Positions 8,845-16,796 of a DNA stretch of 64,000 nt are shown here, piece by piece. This DNA comes from an uncultured Lachnospiraceae bacterium. GTDB lineage: Bacteria > Bacillota > Clostridia > Lachnospirales > Lachnospiraceae. The stretch covers positions 62,001 to 126,000 of the forward strand of contig CACYKH010000001.1 of the NCBI GenBank assembly GCA_902774915.1. The letters are read 5' to 3'. The notes under the pieces were generated by a model. That model worked only from the letters and a program-made list of their open reading frames with translations, did no database searches and was not told where the DNA came from. The position numbers were made by a program, and so were the translations under genes. How positions within the stretch are numbered: the stretch's first letter is position 1; every line of letters starts with the position of its first letter.

Positions 8845-9768
8845 ATGGCAGATAGAGAAACCATTGAAAAGAATAAGATAAAAAAGAATATTCGTGACAC
8901 CAAGGCACAGGGTAGAAAGGCTAAGAGAAAGAGAAATCTTAAGCTTGCTATACTTTGTACCATCTTTTCGATAATCGTAATACTTGGTGCCGCATATGTT
9001 ATTCTTCATTGTATTTCAAATAAAGAAAACCTTCGAGACGCTGGAATAGCTGCATTTAATGAGGGTAATTACGCTGAAGCAATCAGTGATTTTGATGCAT
9101 CACTTTCTGAAACTCAGTGGTTCTCAGTTAAAATGGATGACGATACAAGACTTTACCTTGCAGCAAGTTATATGAGAAGTGATAAATATGACGATGCCCT
9201 TGCTATTTATAAAGAGCTTGAAGAGAAGAAGACATCTGTTATAGATAAAGAGTCACTTAAGACTTATATCAGTCTTGCAAATGCACTCAGCGCCTGCAAG
9301 GAACAGAATATAAATGAGACTTATATTGGCTATCTCCAGAAAGAGTACGATCGTGGTAACACATCAATGGCTCTTTTCCTTGGTGCATGTTATCAGATGC
9401 AGGGAAAGTATGAGGAGATGGAGACTTATTATAATGCCTATAAGGAAAAATACGGCATTAATACTTATATTGCTTATCAGCTTTCAACTTATTATCTGAA
9501 TGAGGAAAAGCTGGATTTGGCAAGTTCTATGGTTAGTCAGGGGTTAAATGCTTCTGATGATCTTTACATGGATAAGGTTCTTTATAACGATGTCATCATC
9601 TCTGAAAAGAACCATGATTATGAGAATGCACTCTCTAAAATCACTAGCCTTAAAGATAAGTACCCAAATGATGAAGTTTATAAAAGGGAATACGACTTCC
9701 TTTACTCCAGAATTAATATGAATACTGAGCCGGTTCATACGGAGGGTGACGCGGAGGAAACATACTAG
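8845..9768 (+). CDS. Membrane-anchored TPR-repeat protein
   Basis: This 307-residue protein has a very basic cytosolic N-terminus (about 1-35), one transmembrane helix (about 36-57), and then an extracytoplasmic domain of tetratricopeptide-like repeats, for example AGIAAFNEGNYAEAISDFD and the repeats around SDKYDDALAIYKELEE. Such proteins act as scaffolds; the partner is unknown. GGAGA precedes the ATG. The stop at 9766-9768 directly precedes the start of the methyltransferase gene at 9770, so the two are likely cotranscribed. Confidence 0.7.
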   Translation: MADRETIEKNKIKKNIRDTKAQGRKAKRKRNLKLAILCTIFSIIVILGAAYVILHCISNKENLRDAGIAAFNEGNYAEAISDFDASLSETQWFSVKMDDDTRLYLAASYMRSDKYDDALAIYKELEEKKTSVIDKESLKTYISLANALSACKEQNINETYIGYLQKEYDRGNTSMALFLGACYQMQGKYEEMETYYNAYKEKYGINTYIAYQLSTYYLNEEKLDLASSMVSQGLNASDDLYMDKVLYNDVIISEKNHDYENALSKITSLKDKYPNDEVYKREYDFLYSRINMNTEPVHTEGDAEETY

Positions 9769-9769
9769 A

Positions 9770-11170
9770 ATGAGATTACCTGAAGAGTTTAAAAATAAAA
9801 TGATACGTCTACTTGGCGATGAATATGCTGACTACGAGGCCAGTCTATCTAAGCCAATGTATACCTGTCTTAGGGTAAATACTCTCAAAATTTCGGTTGA
9901 AGAATTCCTGAAGATATCTCCATTTGAGTTAACACCTGTTCCATGGACTAAGAATGGATTTTATTATGATGCTTCAATTTATACACCTTCGAAGCATCCT
10001 TTTTACTATGCTGGACTGTATTATCTGCAGGAACCTAGTGCCACTTTGCCAGCTGCAACGCTTCCAATAGAAGCAGGAGATAAGGTTCTTGATATATGTG
10101 CCGCTCCCGGCGGTAAATCCACTGAAATAGCCTGTAAACTTGCTGGAACAGGGCTTCTTATATCCAATGATATCAGCGCATCCCGTTTAAAGGCTCTTCA
10201 GAAGAATATGGAAATCTTTGGAGTTCGTAATTCAATAGTTACATGCGAGCCTCCAGAAAGACTTTCCGCAATTTTCGAGAATTATTTTGACAAGATAATC
10301 ATAGATGCTCCTTGCTCAGGTGAGGGTATGTTTAGAAAATCTTCATCCATGATGACAGCCTGGGAGCAGAATGGTAATGATAAATTTATACAGATACAAA
10401 AGAGTATTCTGACTGAAGTAGTTAAGATGCTTCGACCTGGAGGAACTATTCTTTATTCCACCTGCACTTTTGATCCTGGCGAGGATGAAGATCAGGTTAT
10501 GTTCCTGAAGAGTCTGGATCCAAGCCTAAAGATAATGCCAATTCAGGCACACGAAGGTTTTGTGCCAGGTAATCCAGAGTGGTCCAGTGTAGAAGATGCT
10601 GATCCAGAGCTTAAGAATACATTTCACCTGTTTCCTCATAAGGTAAAAGGAGAAGGACATTATGTTTCACTTCTTACTTCCGATTCCGAGGAGGAGGCAT
10701 TTAGCTCTGTAAATAGATACAGTGTTAAGAAATATCCTGGAAATGTAAACGAAATAGATGAATTCTTATCGCATTTAAAGACTCCATTTTATGCTGATGA
10801 GTTGGAATACAGAAATGATAAGCTTTATCTTGTTCCAAAAGATTCACCAGCTATGCCTGGTATGAGGGTCATGAGACGTGGTGTTTATCTGGGTGAACTA
10901 AAGAAAAAGAGATTCGAACCAAGTCAGTCATTTGCAATGCTGCTGAAATCAGAAGATTTTGATAATATTGTGGATTTTAAGGCAGATTCAATAGAGGTCA
11001 GCAAATATCTGAAGGGTGAAACCATAGACCTTTCGTATGTTGAAGGTATTACCGAACCCGAAAGTGGATGGGTTCTTGTAACGGTAGAGGGCTATCCTCT
11101 TGGATTTGCAAAAAATACTAATGGAGTATTAAAGAATAAATATCTCGCCGGATGGCGCATGATGAGTTAA
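9770..11170 (+). CDS. RsmF/NOL1-NOP2-Sun family rRNA (cytosine-C5) methyltransferase
   Basis: This enzyme is predicted to methylate a cytosine C5 in rRNA with S-adenosylmethionine. The SAM pocket reads KVLDICAAPGGKSTEIA (about residues 105-121). The two catalytic cysteines lie in DAPCSGEGMFRK and STCTFDPGEDE. The GEGMFRK form is typical of the RsmF/YebU branch, and a C-terminal PUA-like RNA-binding region follows (MPGMRVMRRGVYLGELKKKR). The length of 466 residues fits RsmF. The start is ATG 9770 with GGAGG 12 bases upstream; a GTG at 9746 inside the previous gene is less likely. Confidence 0.88.
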   Translation: MRLPEEFKNKMIRLLGDEYADYEASLSKPMYTCLRVNTLKISVEEFLKISPFELTPVPWTKNGFYYDASIYTPSKHPFYYAGLYYLQEPSATLPAATLPIEAGDKVLDICAAPGGKSTEIACKLAGTGLLISNDISASRLKALQKNMEIFGVRNSIVTCEPPERLSAIFENYFDKIIIDAPCSGEGMFRKSSSMMTAWEQNGNDKFIQIQKSILTEVVKMLRPGGTILYSTCTFDPGEDEDQVMFLKSLDPSLKIMPIQAHEGFVPGNPEWSSVEDADPELKNTFHLFPHKVKGEGHYVSLLTSDSEEEAFSSVNRYSVKKYPGNVNEIDEFLSHLKTPFYADELEYRNDKLYLVPKDSPAMPGMRVMRRGVYLGELKKKRFEPSQSFAMLLKSEDFDNIVDFKADSIEVSKYLKGETIDLSYVEGITEPESGWVLVTVEGYPLGFAKNTNGVLKNKYLAGWRMMS

Positions 11171-11172
11171 AT

Positions 11173-11805
11173 ATGGGAAAGATTGATAATAGCACTTACA
11201 AAGAAATAAAGAAGGATAAGAAGCTTCAGAAGGATACACGTTACGGAAAAGGTAAATACGGCCATTCTAAGCATTACAGAAATAACCGTCTTATGATGAC
11301 ATTGGCGATCCTTGTGGTAATCATTTTGGATGTGGCATTCAGCGTAATCCTTTTTCACACACGTAAGACAGTATTTGTAATCGTTGGATGTATAATGGCA
11401 ATTCCTTTTGCTCGTAATCTTATTGATTTCATAATGTCACTCAGGGCAAAGCCTCTTGGAAAAGAAGAGTATGAGAAAACATGTGAACTGGCTAAGGAAT
11501 CTGGCCGTAAGCTTCTTTATGATGTTTCTATCACTGAAGAGGACGGAGTTATCTATATTCCTTGTCTACTTGTTTATAATAACAATATCATCTGTTATAC
11601 ACCTCATATATCCGGTGTAAAGGACAGGGACAGAGTTAAGAAATATGTTAGCGGTGTTAATTATGATGAGCATAATTACCGTATCTTCGTAACTGAGAAG
11701 TATTCAACTTTTGAAAAGGAAGTTAAGAAGATTGGAGATGCGTCTAATGAAACTCTTGATATAGATCAGGAGATTATTTACAGACTGCTTTCTATGGGAT
11801 TCTAA
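11173..11805 (+). CDS. Unknown membrane protein with two transmembrane helices
   Basis: This 210-residue protein has a basic N-terminus, two adjacent hydrophobic helices (about residues 42-85), and a C-terminal soluble domain of about 120 residues with mixed secondary structure. I do not recognise the family. An upstream in-frame ATG at 11152 overlaps the methyltransferase gene; 11173, just after that gene's stop, seems more natural, but neither has a strong ribosome site. The stop is one base before the next start, so it is in an operon with the RNA-modification genes. Confidence 0.6.
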   Translation: MGKIDNSTYKEIKKDKKLQKDTRYGKGKYGHSKHYRNNRLMMTLAILVVIILDVAFSVILFHTRKTVFVIVGCIMAIPFARNLIDFIMSLRAKPLGKEEYEKTCELAKESGRKLLYDVSITEEDGVIYIPCLLVYNNNIICYTPHISGVKDRDRVKKYVSGVNYDEHNYRIFVTEKYSTFEKEVKKIGDASNETLDIDQEIIYRLLSMGF

Positions 11806-11806
11806 T

Positions 11807-12778
11807 ATGAGAGAAATAATAGTTTCTAAAAATGAAGAAGGCTATCAGCTTAGAAAGCTTTGTATAAAGGTTCTGAGTGAGGCTCCGAATTCCTTTATCT
11901 ATAAGATGCTTCGGAAAAAGAATATTGTTCTTAATGATAAAAAGGCTAGTGGATCTGAGACTCTTAAGATTGGTGATTCCATTAAGTTTTATCTCAGTGA
12001 TGAAACATTTGATAAATTCAGTAAGCCTTCATCGGAAGCTAAATATGATAATGCACCTTCTAATGCAACGCTGGATGTTATCTATGAGGATGATGACTTT
12101 ATATTCTGCAATAAACCAGCGAATATGCTTTCACAGAAGGCTAATAAAGATGACATTTCTATAAATGAAATTATCATTGCCTATCTACTGGATAAGAATG
12201 TTGTGACTGATGAGTCTTTAAAGACCTTTAAGCCTTCTGTATGTAACAGGCTAGATAGAAATACCAGCGGTATAATCCTGGCTTCCAAGTCTCCTAAAGG
12301 CGCAAGATTCCTTACTCAGGTAATTAAGGATAGAAGCATAAAGAAGTATTATAATGCTGTAGTTCTGGGTAAATCTGATTTAAATGGTGATTATACAGCG
12401 TATCTTAGTAAGGATGAAAAGAATAATAAGGTTACTGTAAAAGATTCAGGTAATGATAAAACAGATAAAGAGATAAAGACTGTTGTTGAGACAGTTAAAT
12501 ATAATCCTGACCTGGATATTTCACTTCTTAGGATAGAACTTGTGACTGGTAAAAGTCACCAGATAAGAGCGCATCTGGCTCATCTGGGATTTCCTATTGT
12601 AGGAGATATGAAATATGGTTCTAAAGATGTTAATAGCAGGTTTAAGAAGGACTTTAATATTAAAAACCAGATGCTTAGTGCTGTAGAAGTTATTTTCCCT
12701 GATGGTGAGGAAACTGTTTCAGGTAAATCATTCTCGGCAGATCTTCCAGATGAATTTAAAATAGTAAACGGAGTTTAA
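11807..12778 (+). CDS. RluA-family pseudouridine synthase
   Basis: The enzyme isomerises uridine to pseudouridine in rRNA or tRNA. An S4-like RNA-binding region lies at about residues 10-60 (FIYKMLRKKNIVLNDKKASG). It is followed by the catalytic domain with DDFIFCNKPANMLSQ and the active-site VCNRLDRNTSGIILASK (catalytic Asp in LDR). GKSHQIRAHLAHLGFPIVGD is the second conserved block. At 323 residues it matches RluC/RluD-type proteins. The exact target cannot be read from sequence. It is tightly packed between the unknown membrane gene and recU. Confidence 0.88.
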   Translation: MREIIVSKNEEGYQLRKLCIKVLSEAPNSFIYKMLRKKNIVLNDKKASGSETLKIGDSIKFYLSDETFDKFSKPSSEAKYDNAPSNATLDVIYEDDDFIFCNKPANMLSQKANKDDISINEIIIAYLLDKNVVTDESLKTFKPSVCNRLDRNTSGIILASKSPKGARFLTQVIKDRSIKKYYNAVVLGKSDLNGDYTAYLSKDEKNNKVTVKDSGNDKTDKEIKTVVETVKYNPDLDISLLRIELVTGKSHQIRAHLAHLGFPIVGDMKYGSKDVNSRFKKDFNIKNQMLSAVEVIFPDGEETVSGKSFSADLPDEFKIVNGV

Positions 12779-12779
12779 T

Positions 12780-13322
12780 ATGCCAACCTGGAAAACCAGA
12801 GGCCTTAGAGGTTCAGCCTTTGAAAGCCTCATAAATTCAACAAACGAATATTACAGGAAGAATGAGCTGGCACTTGTTCAGAAAATACCAACTCCAATAA
12901 CACCTCTTAAGTTTGATGGTGAAAGAAAACTGATTACTGAAGCTTATTTTGAAAAAGATTCCACTGTTGACTATATAGGCGTTGTTCAGGAGATTCCAGT
13001 ATGCTTTGATGCAAAAGAATGCAATTCGGACACATTTCCAATGCAGAATATTCATAAGCATCAATACCGCTTTATGGAGGATTTTGAGAAACAGGGCGGA
13101 GTTGCATTTATCCTGATACTTTTTACAGATAGAAATGATATGTATTATCTGAGGTTCAGAGAACTGAAGATTTATTATGAAAGAATGGCTGAGGGCCATC
13201 CAAAGAACTTTAAATATAATGAGTTGGATCCGGATTATTTCTTTAAAGCTGATGGTCCGGCGCTTGTCCCTTATTTAGAAGGAATTAACTTAGATATTAG
13301 TCAGAGAGACCAGGAGTCTTAA
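12780..13322 (+). CDS. recU: Holliday junction resolvase RecU
   Basis: RecU cuts Holliday junctions in recombination and repair in Firmicutes. The 180-residue protein has the conserved GLRGSAFESLINSTNEYY start, the catalytic core VDYIGVVQEIPVCFDAKEC (Asp, Glu and Lys positions kept), the HKHQYRFMEDFEKQGGVAF block, and the C-terminal PYLEGI. The start is one base after the preceding stop, so expression is coupled. In many relatives recU sits beside a penicillin-binding protein gene; here it is between a pseudouridine synthase gene and nadE. Confidence 0.9.
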   Translation: MPTWKTRGLRGSAFESLINSTNEYYRKNELALVQKIPTPITPLKFDGERKLITEAYFEKDSTVDYIGVVQEIPVCFDAKECNSDTFPMQNIHKHQYRFMEDFEKQGGVAFILILFTDRNDMYYLRFRELKIYYERMAEGHPKNFKYNELDPDYFFKADGPALVPYLEGINLDISQRDQES

Positions 13323-13339
13323 TGCGAGAGGAGTAAAAT

Positions 13340-15307
13340 ATGTTTGATTTTTACAGAGTAGCAGCCTGTGTACCTCAGGTAAAAGTTGGTGATACAGACT
13401 ACAATACAGACAGAATTCTTGAGAAGATTACTGAAGCTTATGATTACAAGGCTTCTATAATTGCAGTTCCAGAGCTTGCTGTCAGTGGTTACAGCTGTCA
13501 GGATCTTTTCTTCCAGGAACCACTTATGAAGGGTGTTAAGAGTTCTCTTGGAAGAATCATCAAGAGTACAAAGGACAGAAATGAGATTATCATCATCGGT
13601 GCTCCTTTTATTCTATGTGGAAAGCTCTATAATACTGCATTTGTTATCTTAAAGGGTAAGGTGCTTGGTATTTCAGTTAAGACCTTCATTCCTAACCATA
13701 ATGAATTCTATGAGAAGAGATGGTTTAATTCAGCTAATTCACTTAGTATTTCAACCATCTGTTTTAGCGAGCTTGGTATTGATACAGGTCTAAATATTCC
13801 TGATTATGAGCTGCCAGTTGGAAATGATATCATCTACGATATCGATGGATGCCTTAAGTTTGGTGTTGAGATATGTGAGGATCTTTGGGCACCAGTTTCT
13901 CCATCAAATATGATGGCTCTTGGTGGTGCAGAGCTGATTGTTAATATATCGGCAAGTAATGAGGTTATAGCTAAGAGAGAATACAGAAAGAACCTTGTAA
14001 AACAGCAGTCAGCTTCACTTCTTTGTGAATATCTTTATGTATCTGCCGGTTCTTCAGAATCAACTCAGGATCTTATTTTCTCAGGACATTCAATCCTGGC
14101 TGAGAATGGTGCGGTTATAAATGAAAACAGGGACTTCATTGCCAATGATTACATTATGATTGCTGATATGGATCTTGGTAAGATTAGACATGACAGAATG
14201 GTATCATCCACATTTAATGATGCTGCAGAGCTGTTTATGGATGACATTTCACTTCAGACTAATATCAAGGTTTCTGATATCAAGCTTCCTGAATCTGATG
14301 GACAGTATATCATCACTTCCAAGAAGCCATTCATTCCTGGAACTAAGTCCAAGAGAATTAAAAGATGTAATGAGATTTTTGAAATGCAGGTTGGTGGACT
14401 TGTTAAACGTCTTGAGGTTACAGGTTCCAAGCCGGTTGTTGGTGTTTCCGGTGGTATGGATTCCACACTTACACTTCTTGTCTGCGCAAGAGCGCTTGAG
14501 AAGATGAACAGAGACCCTTCAGACCTGATTGCTATTACAATGCCAGCCTTTGGTACATCTGACAGAACTTATAATAATTCACTTGAGCTGATCAAAGCTC
14601 TTGGAACTGAGCCGGTAATTATAGATATTAAGGATTCCTGCCTGCAGCATCTTAAGGACCTTAATCATGATCCTGAGCTTAAGGATATTACTTATGAGAA
14701 TACTCAGGCCAGAGAAAGAACTCAGGTTCTCATGGACTATGCTAATAAAGAGGGCGGTCTTGTTGTAGGTACAGGCGACCTTTCAGAGCTTGCTCTCGGA
14801 TGGTGCACATATAACGGCGACCAGATGAGCATGTACGGCGTAAATGGAAGTATTCCTAAGACATTAGTAAGATGGATGATCGATTCAGTTGTTGAAAATG
14901 ACATCTTCCCAGATGCTAATGATGCACTGACTGATATTCTTGATACACCTATCAGTCCTGAGCTTCTGCCACCAGATGAGAATGGAAATATCACACAAAA
15001 GACAGAGGAAAATGTTGGTCCTTACGAGCTTCATGATTTCTTTATTTATTACAGTCTGAGATATGGATATGGACCTTCTAAAATTTACTTCCTGGCTCAG
15101 AAGGCATTTAAAGAAGACTATTCTGATGAAGATATAAAGAGATGGATAACAATGTATTATAAGAGACTCTTTAGTCAGCAGTTTAAGCGTAGCTGTATGC
15201 CTGATGGAGTTAAGGTTGGTACAGTTTCCATGTCACCACGAGGCGACCTGAGAATGCCTAGTGATGCGGCTGTAAGCCTTTGGATGAAAGAAGTAGAAAA
15301 TTTATAA
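13340..15307 (+). CDS. nadE: Glutamine-dependent NAD+ synthase
   Basis: This enzyme makes NAD+ from deamido-NAD+ using glutamine-derived ammonia. The N-terminal nitrilase-type glutaminase domain (about 1-300) shows VPELAVSGYSC (Glu), a Lys-containing middle block, and VEICEDLWAP (catalytic Cys). The C-terminal synthetase domain begins with the ATP loop VGVSGGMDSTLTLLV (about 370) and contains VVGTGDLSELALGWCTYNGD. The length of 655 residues is usual for the two-domain form. GAGGAG precedes the ATG. It is 10 bp from miaB. Confidence 0.95.
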   Translation: MFDFYRVAACVPQVKVGDTDYNTDRILEKITEAYDYKASIIAVPELAVSGYSCQDLFFQEPLMKGVKSSLGRIIKSTKDRNEIIIIGAPFILCGKLYNTAFVILKGKVLGISVKTFIPNHNEFYEKRWFNSANSLSISTICFSELGIDTGLNIPDYELPVGNDIIYDIDGCLKFGVEICEDLWAPVSPSNMMALGGAELIVNISASNEVIAKREYRKNLVKQQSASLLCEYLYVSAGSSESTQDLIFSGHSILAENGAVINENRDFIANDYIMIADMDLGKIRHDRMVSSTFNDAAELFMDDISLQTNIKVSDIKLPESDGQYIITSKKPFIPGTKSKRIKRCNEIFEMQVGGLVKRLEVTGSKPVVGVSGGMDSTLTLLVCARALEKMNRDPSDLIAITMPAFGTSDRTYNNSLELIKALGTEPVIIDIKDSCLQHLKDLNHDPELKDITYENTQARERTQVLMDYANKEGGLVVGTGDLSELALGWCTYNGDQMSMYGVNGSIPKTLVRWMIDSVVENDIFPDANDALTDILDTPISPELLPPDENGNITQKTEENVGPYELHDFFIYYSLRYGYGPSKIYFLAQKAFKEDYSDEDIKRWITMYYKRLFSQQFKRSCMPDGVKVGTVSMSPRGDLRMPSDAAVSLWMKEVENL

Positions 15308-15317
15308 GAGGTTATTA

Positions 15318-16796
15318 ATGGACTCAACACATATACTTAACAATGAAATCGAAGAACAGATTCCTGTAAATGAGCCTGCTCGTCAGGAATATTTTATGGA
15401 TAAATGTCATGAAATAGTAGAGGAGATGATCATCAAAAATGGTAAGGCTCCTACATTTCATGTTTCAACATTTGGATGCCAGATGAATGCTCATGATTCT
15501 GAGAAACTTTCAGGAATCCTGGAAAAGATTGGATATGCCGAGACAGAAGAAGAGTCAGATGCAGACTTTGTAATCTATAACACATGTACTGTCAGAGAAA
15601 ATGCCAATCAGAAGCTTTATGGTCATTTAGGTGCACTTAAGAAGAAAAAGGAATCTACAGATGGCATGCTTATAGGTATCTGCGGATGCATGATGCAACA
15701 GCCAGAAGTTGTAGATGTAATCCGTGGTAAATACAGATTTGTAGATATTGTATTTGGTACATTTAACTTCTATAAGCTGGCGGAGCTTCTTTATAAAAGG
15801 CTTTCAGGAGAGGAAAGTCAGGTTATTGAAGTTCTTGCTGAGCCTGAAAAGAATGTAGAAAATCTTCCTGAGAAGAGAAAATATACATTCAAATCAGGAG
15901 TTAATATTATGTACGGATGCAATAATTTCTGTACATATTGTATTGTTCCTTATGTAAGAGGACGTGAGAGAAGCCGTACTCCTGAAGATATTCTGAGCGA
16001 GATTAAATGTCTTGCTGATAGTGGTGTTATCGAGATCATGCTGCTTGGTCAGAATGTTAATTCTTATGGAGTTAACTTCCTTGAGGATAGTGAGATAATA
16101 AACGCTAATCCAGATTATGGATTCCCAGAACTACTAGAGGATGTCTGCAAGATAGATGGCATTAAGAGAGTCAGATTTATGACCAGTCATCCAAAGGATC
16201 TTTCTGATAAGCTGATTGATGTAATAGTAAGAAATCCAAAGATTGCAAGACAGATACATCTTCCTTTCCAGTCTGGTTCAACAGCTATTCTTAAGGCAAT
16301 GAACAGAAGATATACAAAAGAGGATTATCTGGCACTTGTGGACCGAATCAGGGCTAAGCTTCCAAATGTATCCCTTACAACTGATATCATGGTTGGTTTC
16401 CCTGGAGAAACTGATGAGGATATTCAGGATACTATTGATGTGGTCAGATACGCTAAGTATGACCAGGCGTTTACATTTATCTATTCCATAAGGACAGGAA
16501 CACCTGCAGCCAAGATGGAGCAGCTTCCAGAAGATCTGGTAAATGAACGCTTTAACAGGGTTCTTAGTGTGGTTAGAGAAACCTGTGCTGAAACATCAGC
16601 TCGTTTTGAAGGTCAGACAAAAGAGGTTCTTGTGGAATCTCTGAATGACCATATGGATGGATATGTTACCGGTAGAATGGACAATAACATTCTGGTACAT
16701 TTCCCTGGAGATGAATCTTTAATAGGACAGTTCGTTAACGTTCATCTCGACGAAGCCAAAGGCTTTTATTATTTAGGTACAAGGACAGAAGAATGA
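15318..16796 (+). CDS. miaB: tRNA-2-methylthio-N6-dimethylallyladenosine synthase MiaB
   Basis: MiaB adds a methylthio group to i6A37 of tRNAs, the step after MiaA, whose gene lies downstream. The UPF0004 domain holds FGCQMNAHDSEK, TCTVRENANQK and CGCMMQQPE (three Cys for the auxiliary cluster). The radical SAM domain carries YGCNNFCTYCIVPYVRGRERSR (CxxxCxxC), and a TRAM domain closes the protein. At 492 residues it has a slightly long N-terminus. Its stop overlaps the mutS start by four bases (ATGA). Confidence 0.96.
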   Translation: MDSTHILNNEIEEQIPVNEPARQEYFMDKCHEIVEEMIIKNGKAPTFHVSTFGCQMNAHDSEKLSGILEKIGYAETEEESDADFVIYNTCTVRENANQKLYGHLGALKKKKESTDGMLIGICGCMMQQPEVVDVIRGKYRFVDIVFGTFNFYKLAELLYKRLSGEESQVIEVLAEPEKNVENLPEKRKYTFKSGVNIMYGCNNFCTYCIVPYVRGRERSRTPEDILSEIKCLADSGVIEIMLLGQNVNSYGVNFLEDSEIINANPDYGFPELLEDVCKIDGIKRVRFMTSHPKDLSDKLIDVIVRNPKIARQIHLPFQSGSTAILKAMNRRYTKEDYLALVDRIRAKLPNVSLTTDIMVGFPGETDEDIQDTIDVVRYAKYDQAFTFIYSIRTGTPAAKMEQLPEDLVNERFNRVLSVVRETCAETSARFEGQTKEVLVESLNDHMDGYVTGRMDNNILVHFPGDESLIGQFVNVHLDEAKGFYYLGTRTEE